From the NCBI RefSeq assembly GCF_022429565.1, contig NZ_CP092487.1, forward strand, positions 1,558,501 to 1,622,500: 64,000 bases of DNA. The letters run 5' to 3'. The position numbers and the translations under genes were made by a program. The notes under the pieces were generated by a model. The model was given only the letters and a program-made list of their open reading frames with translations, was not told the origin of the DNA and did no database searches. This stretch comes from Lutibacter sp. A64 (lineage in GTDB: Bacteria > Bacteroidota > Bacteroidia > Flavobacteriales > Flavobacteriaceae). Shown piece after piece: positions 37,822-47,415 of the stretch; positions within the stretch are counted from its first letter, which is position 1, and each line of letters starts with the position of its first letter.

Positions 37822-40734
37822 ATGAAAAATTTTAAATTTTTTTTGTTTAGTGTCATACTTCTTTTTCCCGTACTAATGTTTGCACAACAAACAATTACAG
37901 GAAATGTAACAGAAGCTAAAGGTAATTCTCCGTTACCTGGTGTTGGCATTATTATTAAAGGAACTGTAAAAGGAGCTGCAACAGATTTTGATGGGAACTA
38001 TACTTTAGAGAACGTTAAATCTGGAGACGTATTAGTGTTTTCTTATATTGGTTTTAAAACACAAGAAATAACTGTAGGAAGCAACACTGTTGTTAATGTA
38101 GCAATGGTTGAAAATTCTGAAACTTTAGACGAAGTAGTTGTAATTGGTTACGGTAGTGTAAAAAAAGAAGATTTAACCGGATCTGCAGATTTAGTTACTA
38201 CCGAAGACTTTAACCAGGGTCCTGTTGTGTCTGCACAACAACTTATTAGTGGTAAAGTTGCAGGTGTATCTGTAACCTCTAGTAGTGGTGCTCCAGGTGA
38301 AGGACAAAACATTGTAATTAGAGGTCTTGGTTCGTTATCTTTAACTAGCTCTCCGCTTATTGTAGTTGATGGAATTCCATTAAACGATGGCGGTGTTGGT
38401 GGTTCTCGTAACCCATTAAACTTAATTAACCCAAATGATATTGAAAGCATGGTTGTATTAAAAGATGCATCAGCTACTGCAATATATGGTTCTAGAGCCG
38501 CAAATGGGGTAATTATGATTACTACCAAAAAAGGAAAAGACAACGAATTTAAATTTAATGTTACTTCTTCAACAACCGTTTATAAATCTATAGATCAAGT
38601 AGATGTTTTATCTGCTGATGAATTTAGAACTTTAGTAAACGATATGGGAGATGCTGCAGTATCAAGATTGGGAGAAGCAAATACAAATTGGCAAGACGAA
38701 ATTTATCAAGATGCAATTGGTTCAGATCATACACTTAGTGCACTTGGTAGCTTAAAAGGCGTTCCAATGAGAGCGTCTGTAGGTTTTTCTGAACACGATG
38801 GTATTTTAAAAACAGACAACTTTAAAAGAACTACAGGGTCTGTAAGTTTTAAACCTAGCTTTTTAGAAGACCATTTAACTGTTGAATTAAACGGTCGTGG
38901 AATGTACACCGAAAATATTTTTGCAAATAGAGGTGCTATTGGCGGAGCTATTGCTTTTGACCCAACACAATCTATTTATGATGCAAACTCTCAATACGAT
39001 GGATATTTTGCTTGGATAGATGCAAATACTGGAAACCAAATGAACTTGGCTCCAACAAACCCTATAGCTCAATTAAATTTAAGAGAAGATTCTGCAGAAG
39101 TTAGACGCTTAATTACGAATGCGAAAGTAGATTATAATTTACAATTTTTCCCAGACATTACTGCAACTGTAAATGTTGGTTTAGATAAATCTAATAGCCA
39201 CGGAAGAACATTAACTTCTCAATATATGCCTATTTCTGAACCTAATTATAATGGTGCTAGAACTACATATAGACAAGAAGCAACAAATAAATTATTTGAC
39301 GCTTACGTAACTTATGTTAAAGAAATTAATGAAGTTCACAATTTAAATTTTGTTCTTGGACATTCATACCAATCTTTTGAATTTGATAATTACAACTATG
39401 ATAGTGAAGATGAAGAAGATGGAAATACTTACGAATTTATTGATAAATCTAAAAATACACTTTTATCGTACTTTGGAAGATTTAACTATGGTTATGATGG
39501 TAAGTATTTAGTAACTGCTACTTTAAGAGCTGATGCTTCATCTAAATTAAACCCAAATGACCGTTGGGGGTACTTCCCTTCTGTAGCGGTCGCTTGGAAT
39601 CTACATAAAGAAAATTTTATGGAAGATGGTATTTTTAATGAATTAAAATTACGTGCTGGTTACGGACAAGTTGGTAATGTTAACGGATTAAACCCTTACC
39701 AATTCTTAACTAGATACACCGGAAGTCAATCAACAGCAAATTACCAATTTGGTACTGGATTTACACAAACTTACAGACCAGAACCAATAAATGAAGATTT
39801 ACGTTGGGAAGTTGGTAAAACATTAAATGTTGGTTTAGATTATGCTTTACTTGATAATAGAATTTCAGGTTCTGTTAATGCATACATAAAAGAAACTAAC
39901 GATTTAATTGCAAGTACTTTTATTGATCCTTTTACAAATTTTGGTAATAGAATTGACGCCAACATTGGTGATATGGAAAATAAAGGTATTGAATTTGCAA
40001 TAAATGTAATTCCTGTTAAAACTGATGATATGGAATGGTCTATCGGTTATAATATTGCTCTAAACGAAAACACTGTAACAAATTTACCTGACCAACAATA
40101 TGTTGGTGGAATCTCTGGAGGTGTTGGTAACAACATACAAACTCATGTTGAAGGAGAATCTCCATACAGTTTCTTAGTATACCAACAAGTATATAATAGT
40201 GAAGGAAAACCAATTGAAGGTGTTTATGTAGATAGAAATAATGATAATATTATAAATGATGCAGATAGATATATTTATAAAAATCCTTATGCAGATGTCA
40301 TAATGGGATTAAACTCAAATTTCAACTATAAAAATTTCGATGTGTCAATTGTTACAAGAGCTAATTTTGGAAACTACTCTTACAACAATGTGGCTTCACA
40401 AACTGGTTATTTAAGAAGATCTACTGAAAACGGTATTTTAACAAACTTACACTCTAGCTCTTTAACAAACGGATTTGTTGAAACTACAGAAACTAACTTG
40501 TTAAGCGACCACTTTATTCAAGAATCTTCATTCTTTAAAATAGACAATATAACTTTAGGATATGCTTTACCTAATGTATTTGAAGATGTTTCATTAAGAA
40601 TTTACGGTTCAATGCAAAATGTATTAACTGTAACTGACTATGAAGGTTTAGACCCTGAAATTTCAGGTGGAATTGACAATAATTTTTATCCTAGACCACA
40701 ATCTTTTGTGTTAGGTGTTAATATTGATTTTTAA
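37822..40734 (+). CDS. susC: SusC-like TonB-dependent oligosaccharide transporter
   Basis: The 970-residue outer-membrane transporter has a signal peptide ending LMFAQ and a carboxypeptidase-like domain (about 22-105, TITGNVTEAKGNSPLPGVG). The SusC/RagA hallmark segment LDEVVVIGYGS (about 104-114) follows, then the plug with IRGLGSL and LIVVDGIPLND, and a large barrel ending VLGVNIDF. It forms the lidded import complex with SusD encoded 11 bases downstream. In this locus the substrate is maltooligosaccharide or starch fragments. The gene symbol is used for the family role. Confidence 0.93.
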   Translation: MKNFKFFLFSVILLFPVLMFAQQTITGNVTEAKGNSPLPGVGIIIKGTVKGAATDFDGNYTLENVKSGDVLVFSYIGFKTQEITVGSNTVVNVAMVENSETLDEVVVIGYGSVKKEDLTGSADLVTTEDFNQGPVVSAQQLISGKVAGVSVTSSSGAPGEGQNIVIRGLGSLSLTSSPLIVVDGIPLNDGGVGGSRNPLNLINPNDIESMVVLKDASATAIYGSRAANGVIMITTKKGKDNEFKFNVTSSTTVYKSIDQVDVLSADEFRTLVNDMGDAAVSRLGEANTNWQDEIYQDAIGSDHTLSALGSLKGVPMRASVGFSEHDGILKTDNFKRTTGSVSFKPSFLEDHLTVELNGRGMYTENIFANRGAIGGAIAFDPTQSIYDANSQYDGYFAWIDANTGNQMNLAPTNPIAQLNLREDSAEVRRLITNAKVDYNLQFFPDITATVNVGLDKSNSHGRTLTSQYMPISEPNYNGARTTYRQEATNKLFDAYVTYVKEINEVHNLNFVLGHSYQSFEFDNYNYDSEDEEDGNTYEFIDKSKNTLLSYFGRFNYGYDGKYLVTATLRADASSKLNPNDRWGYFPSVAVAWNLHKENFMEDGIFNELKLRAGYGQVGNVNGLNPYQFLTRYTGSQSTANYQFGTGFTQTYRPEPINEDLRWEVGKTLNVGLDYALLDNRISGSVNAYIKETNDLIASTFIDPFTNFGNRIDANIGDMENKGIEFAINVIPVKTDDMEWSIGYNIALNENTVTNLPDQQYVGGISGGVGNNIQTHVEGESPYSFLVYQQVYNSEGKPIEGVYVDRNNDNIINDADRYIYKNPYADVIMGLNSNFNYKNFDVSIVTRANFGNYSYNNVASQTGYLRRSTENGILTNLHSSSLTNGFVETTETNLLSDHFIQESSFFKIDNITLGYALPNVFEDVSLRIYGSMQNVLTVTDYEGLDPEISGGIDNNFYPRPQSFVLGVNIDF

Positions 40735-40745
40735 AAAATAAAAAA

Positions 40746-42635
40746 ATGAAAAACATATTAAATAAACTCATTTTTATTGTAGCTATCACTTTCTCTATGA
40801 CTGCTTGTCATGATGATTTAGATCAAGCACCAATTGATCCAGATAGTTTTACTGAAAAAGACGTATTTGCAGATGCAAATGAAGCAAAAAAAGCATTGGC
40901 AAAAGTATATGCTAGTTTTGCATTAACAGGTCAAGAAGGACCTGCAGGTCAACCTGATATTGCTGATATTGACGAAGGATTTTCGCAATACACAAGAATG
41001 CTTTTTAACTTAAACGAACTTACAACAGACCACGCAGTTGTTGGTTGGGGTGACCCAGGATTACCAGACTTACACGGTTTGTATTGGTCTAGTAGTAACG
41101 ATTTTACTGAAGCATTATACAGTAGATTAGCACAAGGTGTTTCTTTTAGTAACTCTTTTATTAAAATAGCATCTGATTTAACTGAAGATGAAGTTCAATA
41201 TTATATTGCTGAAGCACGTTTTTTAAGAGCTTTTGCTTATTATAATTTAATGGACCTTTACGGAAACGTTCCTTTAACTACCGAAATTTCTACAGAGTTA
41301 CCAACACAAAGTAATAGAACTGAAATTTTCGCATTTGTAGAATCTGAATTGTTAGAAATTCAAGAACTTTTAAAAGAAAGTGGAACAAATGAATATGGTC
41401 GTGTAGATCGTGTTGCTGCTTGGGCTTTATTATCTAAACTATATCTAAATGCTGAAGTTTGGACAGGAGACGCTAAATACAGTGAATGTGTTACTTATTC
41501 TGAAAAGGTAATGAACTCTAGCTACTCTATCAATACAAACGATGCAAACGGAAATGGCTCTGCATATGATGAATTATTTTTAGCTGACAATGATGTTAAT
41601 GGAGCTCAAAACGAATTTATATTCACAGCAAATTTTGATGGCTTACAATCTCAAACCTATGGTGGTTCAACATTTTTAATTCATGCTGCTATTGGTGGAA
41701 CAATGGATGCAACAGAATTTGGAGTAAATGGAGGCTGGGGTGGTCTTAGAACTACCAAAGCCTTAGTAAATAAATTTAAAGCAGATGTAACTGCCTTAAA
41801 TAATGCTCTAGGCTCAACATCTGATTGGGGATTAGTTGGTGACGCAACAGCTAACTCTTGGGATGGTCCAGATATGGAGATGTATGAAACAAGCACTAAT
41901 AAATATGAACTTTATGCTGATTTAAATGCTGGTGAAATGAAGTTTAGATTTAATGAAGATTGGGGTGTGAATTTCGGTGATACCGATGCTGATGGTACAT
42001 TAGAAACTGATGGAACTAATATTGCTATTACAAATCCTGGAACCTACTATATCCTTTTAGATTTAAATACAAACACCTACTCTATTGAACCTTATCAAGG
42101 AGACAGAAGAGCAATGTTCCATTCAGATGGTCAAAATTTAGAAATTGAAAGTATCCCTACTTTTGAAGATGGATATGCTGTAACTAAATTTAAAAATATT
42201 GATTCTAATGGAAATCAAGGTAGTGATGCTGGAGGAGATTTTACTGACACAGATTTACCTTTAATTCGTTTAGCTGAAATTTATTTAAACTATGCAGAAG
42301 CTACACTTAGAGGTGGTGGAGGCGATTTAAGCTACGCAACTTCAAAAATTAACGAATTGAGAACTAGAGCATACGGAAATACTTCTGGTAATGTAAATAC
42401 TAGCGATATAGACTTAGACTTTGTATTAGACGAAAGATCTAGAGAATTATATTGGGAAGGCCAAAGACGTACTGACTTAGTTCGCTACAACTACTTTACA
42501 ACAGATAGCTATTTATGGCCTTTTAAAGGTAATGAAGCTATGGGAATCTCGGTAGGTTCACACAGAAACCTATTTCCTTTACCTGTTAATGTATTATCTA
42601 CTAATCCTAACCTTCAACAAAATCAAGGTTACTAA
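40746..42635 (+). CDS. susD: SusD-like glycan-binding lipoprotein with an inserted SusE-type module
   Basis: The 629-residue protein has a lipoprotein signal ending MTAC (Cys21). TPR-rich SusD core motifs are present: YYIAEARFLRAFAYYNLMDLYG (about 152-173), IRLAEIYLNYAEATLR, DERSRELYWEGQRRTDLVRY and a final PLPVNVLSTNPNLQQNQGY. SusD proteins form the lid of the SusC channel and bind glycan at the surface. Residues 360-449 do not belong to a normal SusD. They start WGLVGDAT...WDGPD and continue MKFRFNEDWGVNFGD, the same module that is repeated three times in the next gene. The protein is about 90 residues longer than expected, exactly the size of the insert. Confidence 0.92.
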   Translation: MKNILNKLIFIVAITFSMTACHDDLDQAPIDPDSFTEKDVFADANEAKKALAKVYASFALTGQEGPAGQPDIADIDEGFSQYTRMLFNLNELTTDHAVVGWGDPGLPDLHGLYWSSSNDFTEALYSRLAQGVSFSNSFIKIASDLTEDEVQYYIAEARFLRAFAYYNLMDLYGNVPLTTEISTELPTQSNRTEIFAFVESELLEIQELLKESGTNEYGRVDRVAAWALLSKLYLNAEVWTGDAKYSECVTYSEKVMNSSYSINTNDANGNGSAYDELFLADNDVNGAQNEFIFTANFDGLQSQTYGGSTFLIHAAIGGTMDATEFGVNGGWGGLRTTKALVNKFKADVTALNNALGSTSDWGLVGDATANSWDGPDMEMYETSTNKYELYADLNAGEMKFRFNEDWGVNFGDTDADGTLETDGTNIAITNPGTYYILLDLNTNTYSIEPYQGDRRAMFHSDGQNLEIESIPTFEDGYAVTKFKNIDSNGNQGSDAGGDFTDTDLPLIRLAEIYLNYAEATLRGGGGDLSYATSKINELRTRAYGNTSGNVNTSDIDLDFVLDERSRELYWEGQRRTDLVRYNYFTTDSYLWPFKGNEAMGISVGSHRNLFPLPVNVLSTNPNLQQNQGY

Positions 42636-42647
42636 TATTGGAATAAA

Positions 42648-43964
42648 ATGAAAAAATTAATTAGAAATTCTATCTTTTTACTAAGCTTTCTATTCATATT
42701 AGGAGCTTGTGACGATAGAGAATTTATAGAATTAGCTGAAGACGCTAATACAACTGTAAGTGTATCAACATCATCGGTAGTATTAACTGAAGAAATAGCA
42801 GCAGACGAAATATTAACCGTTTCTTGGAGCCAACCAAACTACGGTTATAGCGCAGCACCTTCTTATAAGTTATTAATAGACCTAGAAGGTGGAGATTTTA
42901 CTGAAGCTCAAATTGTTACAGCTGGAACTGACTTAAGCAAAGTATTTACAGCTCAAGAATTAAATAGTAAAATGCTTTCATTAGGATTAACACCTAATGA
43001 AGTTACTGCTATAGATTTTAAAGTTCAAATTACTTTAAGTGATGCTCAAATTATGTATTCAGAGCCTGTAACTGTTAGTGTAACTCCATACTCTTCTTTA
43101 TTAGATTTATCATCTGCTTGGGGATTGGTAGGAAGTGCAACTCCAGGAAGCTGGGGTAACGAATTTATTCTTGACATACCTTTTTACCAAACTACAACAC
43201 CTGGTGTTTATGTTTCTTATGCTACTCTAAAAGATGGAGAAATTAAGATTCGTAAAGACAATGATTGGACATTAAATTACGGTGATACTGGTATGGATGG
43301 TCTTTTAGATGAAGGTGGAGATAATATTCCTGTTACTGCCGGAAGCTATAAAGTAACATTTAATGAAAATGATTTATCTTGGCGTATAGAACCATTTACT
43401 TGGGGATTAGTTGGTGATGCAACTCCTAATGGTTGGGATGGTCCAGACTTTAAATTAAATTACAATCCTTATCAAGACAATTGGAAAACAGTTGTAACTT
43501 TAGCTGATGGAGAGTTTAAATTTAGATTTAATAACGACTGGGGATTAAATTATGGAGATTCTGGACTTGATGGTTCAATGGAAGTTGGAGGAGATAACAT
43601 TCCTATAACAGCTGGTAATTATTTAGTAACTTTCGACCTAAACACCTTAGAATATACTCTTGAACAAATTGATGTTTGGGGCTTAGTAGGTAGTGCAACT
43701 CCTAATGGATGGGATGGACCAGATACTAAATTTATTCCAGATTTTGGAATTAACGAAGGTCTTTATTATATCAATGGTATAACCCTTGGAGATGGTGAAA
43801 TAAAAATTCGTCAGAACGATGCTTGGGGTGCTGATTTTGGAGATACTGGAAACGACGGTACTTTAGAAGCTGGTGGAGATAATATTCCTGTAACAGCTGG
43901 TACTTATAACATTGTATTCGATTCAGTGGCTCAAACTATTGCAATGTATGCGTGGCCAGAATAA
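42648..43964 (+). CDS. SusE/SusF-like outer-membrane starch-binding lipoprotein
   Basis: The 438-residue protein has a lipoprotein signal ending LGAC (Cys21). An N-terminal SusE-type immunoglobulin-like domain (about 25-155) is followed by three tandem starch-binding-like modules that start at Trp158, Trp252 and Trp344, each with WGLVG.AT and a D..W..N(Y/F)GD core, then GGDNIP(V/I)TAG. Module 2 is the closest relative of the insert in the neighbouring SusD. Such proteins hold starch on the cell surface next to the SusCD complex. It starts 12 bases after susD and is followed by a strong terminator. Confidence 0.9.
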   Translation: MKKLIRNSIFLLSFLFILGACDDREFIELAEDANTTVSVSTSSVVLTEEIAADEILTVSWSQPNYGYSAAPSYKLLIDLEGGDFTEAQIVTAGTDLSKVFTAQELNSKMLSLGLTPNEVTAIDFKVQITLSDAQIMYSEPVTVSVTPYSSLLDLSSAWGLVGSATPGSWGNEFILDIPFYQTTTPGVYVSYATLKDGEIKIRKDNDWTLNYGDTGMDGLLDEGGDNIPVTAGSYKVTFNENDLSWRIEPFTWGLVGDATPNGWDGPDFKLNYNPYQDNWKTVVTLADGEFKFRFNNDWGLNYGDSGLDGSMEVGGDNIPITAGNYLVTFDLNTLEYTLEQIDVWGLVGSATPNGWDGPDTKFIPDFGINEGLYYINGITLGDGEIKIRQNDAWGADFGDTGNDGTLEAGGDNIPVTAGTYNIVFDSVAQTIAMYAWPE

Positions 43965-43987
43965 TTAATACAATTATGTAAAACAAT

Positions 43988-44029
43988 AAAAAACTGCATA
44001 AAAATTAAACCTCTTTATGCAGTTTTTTC
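43988..44029 (+). terminator. Terminator or attenuator between susE and the secreted amylase
   Basis: A perfect 12-bp stem (AAACTGCATAAA 43991-44002, TTTATGCAGTTT 44014-44025) with an 11-base loop leads into a T6 run. The next ATG is only 14 bases beyond the T-run, leaving no room for a separate promoter after it. Confidence 0.8.
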
Positions 44030-44042
44030 ACATTTAATAAAT

Positions 44043-47000
44043 ATGAAAAAAGCACTACTTCTTTTATTTTTAATACTTTCAACAGTAACTTATTCGCAAG
44101 TTACTACTATTCCTACACTTCCAACCAGTACTAGTGAAATTAGTATAAAATTTGACGCTACAGGAACTGGATTAGATGGTTATACCGGTGATATCTATGC
44201 ACATACAGGAGTAACAATAGATGGAGAACAATGGCAAAATGTTATTGAATCTTGGGGAGACAATACCACACAACCAAAATTAACGCATATTAGTGGAAAC
44301 AACTATGAATTATTAATTACACCAGATGTACATGGTTTCTACAATGTTCCAACTTCAGAAAAAATTACAGAATTATGTTTTGTATTTCGTTCAGCTGATG
44401 GAAATACAAAAAATGGAGAAGATATTTTTATCTCCTTATATGAACAAGGTGACTTAAACATCACTTTTACCGAACCTACAAACACAAGTGCTTACAACTT
44501 AAATTCAACAATAAATATAACTGCAGAAGCTTCTTTAGATGCAGATTTAGAACTTTTTGTAAATGGAGTTTCACAAAAAACGGTATCAAACAGTAAAAAC
44601 ATAACAACTCCTTTTACCCTTTCTAATACAGGAACTTACACTATTAAAGCTACTGCAACTTCTGGCAGCGAAACTTCAGAAACTGAAATTTCTATTTATG
44701 TAAAAACTCCTACGCAAAACCAAACTATGCCTTTGGGTGTTAAAAATGGTTTTAATAATAATGGAGATGGTACTGCTACCTTTGTACTTTTAGCTCCTAA
44801 TAAAAATGATGTTATATTAATAGGTGATTTTAACAATTGGACTATTAATGAAGATTATCAACTATATAAAGACGGTGAATACTTTTGGATTACATTAAAT
44901 AACTTAGATGCTGATACAGAATATGTATATCAATATTTAATAGATTATACTATTAAAGTTGCCGATCCTTATTCAGAAAAAATATTAGACCCTTGGACAG
45001 ATCAATATATTAAAGATGGGAATTATCCTAATTTAAAAGAATACCCTACCAATTTAACAGAAGGTTATGTCTCTACCTTTAAATTAAATGATACTATTTA
45101 CAATTGGCAAGTTGAAGATTTTACACGTCCAGATCAAGAAAATTTAATTATTTACGAATTGCATGTGCGTGATTTTACCGAATCAGATTCTTATACTGAA
45201 GTACTAACAAAACTAGATTACCTAGAAGAATTAGGTATAAATGCTATTGAACTAATGCCAATTAACGAATTTGAAGGTGCAGATAGTTGGGGTTATAATC
45301 CTGCATTATATTTTGCATTAGACAAAGCTTACGGTACAAAAAATGCATTTAAAACTTTGGTTGATGAATGCCATAAAAGAGGCATTGCTGTTTTAGCCGA
45401 TGTTGTTTTTAACCACTCGTACGGACAATCTCCATTAGTACAAATGTATTGGGATTCTACAAATAATAAACCTGCTGCAGATAACCCTTGGTACAATCAA
45501 GATCATAATTTCGTAGATAATACTAGCGCACATTGGGGGTACGATTTTAATCATGAATCTAGCTATACAACTTCATTTTTTAACGATGTTTTAGAATACT
45601 GGATGACTGAATATAAAATTGATGGATTTAGATTCGATTTTACAAAAGGTTTTTCAAATACACAATGGACTGGTTCAGATAACTGGGCGAGCACTTACGA
45701 TGCAGATAGAATTAGAATTTTAAAAAACTATGCGGATAAAGTATGGAGTCACGCTCCCGCTAATAAACCTTATGTAATTTTTGAACATTTATCAGACAAT
45801 CCAGAAGAAAAAGAACTTGCAGACTATGGCATTATGCTTTGGGGAAATATGAACCATAGCTATAACCAAAATACAATGGGCTATAATTCTGATACTGATA
45901 TTTCGTGGATTTCATACAAAAAACGTGGATGGAATACCCCAAATATAGTTGGTTATATGGAAAGTCATGATGAAGAACGCTTAATGTATAAAAATCTTCA
46001 ATATGGAAATGTTAGTGGAGATTATTCTGTAAAAAATTTAACAACAGCTTTAGCAAGAGAAGAACTTGCAGGAATGTTTTTATTCACCATTCCAGGACCA
46101 AAAATGATTTGGCAATTTGGAGAATTAGGATACGATTATAGTATTGATGAAAATGATAGAGTTGGAAGAAAACCAATAAAATGGGAATATAAAGATAATG
46201 CCAATAGATATCATGTATATACTACCTGGGCAACCATAAATGCCTTTAAAACTAAATACCCTGAAATATTTAACACTACAGATTTTACACTAAATGTTGG
46301 TGGTTTAACAAAAAGTATTATATTAAAACACACCTCTTTTGATGTTGTAATTGTTGGTAATTTTGATGTTACTAGTAAATCAATTTCAACAAACTTTACA
46401 AAAACAGGAACTTGGTATGAATATTTTACTGGTGAAGAAACTGAACTTTCAAATACCACACAATCTATAACTTTAAATCCAGGAGAATATAAACTATATA
46501 CTTCTAAAAAAATACTAGATCCTAGAGGTGGAACAGTTGCGGATGACAGTGATAACGATGGTGTTCCTGATACCGAAGATTTATGTCCAAATTCACCAAT
46601 AGGACAAGAAGTAAATGAAACTGGCTGTGCTACTTTTAATTTAGCTGCCAATAACTTTACTATTGAAACTACCGGAGAAACCTGTCCAGATAAAAATAAC
46701 GGGCAAATTAGCATATCTGCTGTAGCCGATTATAATTATTCTGTTACTATAGATGGAAAAGATTATAGTTTTACAAATAGCACACCTCTTGTAGTTGAAA
46801 ATTTAGATCCCGAAACTTATGATTTTTGTATTAACATTGATGATGAAACATATTCACAGTGTTATGAAGTTACCATTGAAGAAGGAACTACAGTTTCAGG
46901 AAAAACAAGTATAAGTTCTAAGACAACAACCATACAAATTTCAGAAGGAACAGCACCTTTTAATGTTTTGGTAAATGATAAATTAGTTTTAAATACCTAT

Positions 47001-47336
47001 GCTCCAGAATTTACAATTTCAACCAAACATGGAGACGTTGTAGCGGTAAAAACTGCAGTTTCTTGTGAAGGTATTTATGCAAAACAAATTAACTTATTTG
47101 AAGACATCGTTGCTTATCCAAATCCAACCCAAGGTTCTTTTGAAATAACTTTACCAACTACTGAAACAGCAGTAACTATTGAAATTTACAATGCACAATC
47201 TCAGTTAATTTTATCTAAATCATATCCTGTTTTATATGGTAAAGCACAACTTAGCTTAGAAAATAAGCCAACCGGATTGTATTTTGCTAAAATTTACTTA
47301 GAAGATACTATTTTATTAAAAATTGTAAAACAATAA
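44043..47336 (+). CDS. T9SS-exported multidomain GH13 alpha-amylase
   Basis: The 1097-residue protein has signal peptide MKKALLLLFLILSTVTYSQ. An N-terminal domain (about 25-140) with IKFDATGTGLDGYTGDIYAHTG is followed by an Ig-like domain (about 145-225) and a CBM48-like domain (VILIGDFNNW near 257). The GH13 barrel has DVVFNHSYG, DGFRFDFTKGF (nucleophile Asp near 531), VIFEHLS (Glu near 581) and ESHDEER (Asp near 643). After it come a thrombospondin-3-like calcium repeat (DSDNDGVPDTEDLCPNSP) and a type A T9SS sorting domain (YPNPTQGSFEI ... GLYFAKIYL). The tail predicts export through the secretion machinery whose PorU/PorV are in this window. Its likely job is the first attack on starch outside the cell. 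Confidence 0.9.
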   Translation: MKKALLLLFLILSTVTYSQVTTIPTLPTSTSEISIKFDATGTGLDGYTGDIYAHTGVTIDGEQWQNVIESWGDNTTQPKLTHISGNNYELLITPDVHGFYNVPTSEKITELCFVFRSADGNTKNGEDIFISLYEQGDLNITFTEPTNTSAYNLNSTINITAEASLDADLELFVNGVSQKTVSNSKNITTPFTLSNTGTYTIKATATSGSETSETEISIYVKTPTQNQTMPLGVKNGFNNNGDGTATFVLLAPNKNDVILIGDFNNWTINEDYQLYKDGEYFWITLNNLDADTEYVYQYLIDYTIKVADPYSEKILDPWTDQYIKDGNYPNLKEYPTNLTEGYVSTFKLNDTIYNWQVEDFTRPDQENLIIYELHVRDFTESDSYTEVLTKLDYLEELGINAIELMPINEFEGADSWGYNPALYFALDKAYGTKNAFKTLVDECHKRGIAVLADVVFNHSYGQSPLVQMYWDSTNNKPAADNPWYNQDHNFVDNTSAHWGYDFNHESSYTTSFFNDVLEYWMTEYKIDGFRFDFTKGFSNTQWTGSDNWASTYDADRIRILKNYADKVWSHAPANKPYVIFEHLSDNPEEKELADYGIMLWGNMNHSYNQNTMGYNSDTDISWISYKKRGWNTPNIVGYMESHDEERLMYKNLQYGNVSGDYSVKNLTTALAREELAGMFLFTIPGPKMIWQFGELGYDYSIDENDRVGRKPIKWEYKDNANRYHVYTTWATINAFKTKYPEIFNTTDFTLNVGGLTKSIILKHTSFDVVIVGNFDVTSKSISTNFTKTGTWYEYFTGEETELSNTTQSITLNPGEYKLYTSKKILDPRGGTVADDSDNDGVPDTEDLCPNSPIGQEVNETGCATFNLAANNFTIETTGETCPDKNNGQISISAVADYNYSVTIDGKDYSFTNSTPLVVENLDPETYDFCINIDDETYSQCYEVTIEEGTTVSGKTSISSKTTTIQISEGTAPFNVLVNDKLVLNTYAPEFTISTKHGDVVAVKTAVSCEGIYAKQINLFEDIVAYPNPTQGSFEITLPTTETAVTIEIYNAQSQLILSKSYPVLYGKAQLSLENKPTGLYFAKIYLEDTILLKIVKQ

Positions 47337-47345
47337 ATTTATAAC

Positions 47346-47378
47346 AAAAAAGGGTTCAATTTTAAAAATTGAACCCTT
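47346..47378 (-). terminator. Terminator at the end of the uronate operon
   Basis: An inverted repeat AGGGTTCAAT.../...ATTGAACCCT (about 11-13 bp) lies between two convergent operons. On the minus strand it is followed by six T residues (47351-47346); on the plus strand the tail is only TTTCACTTT, so it should act best on the minus-strand transcript. Confidence 0.75.
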
Positions 47379-47415
47379 TCACTTTAGTATAAAATCTAAA
47401 ATTACTTATTTGGTT

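Noticed and set aside
38148..38543. 131-codon open frame opposite susC
   Set aside because: Antisense shadow over the conserved SusC plug domain; proline-rich composition typical of such frames.
46211..46714. 167-codon open frame opposite the secreted amylase
   Set aside because: It lies fully within a recognised protein's coding region on the other strand and its residues resemble no family.
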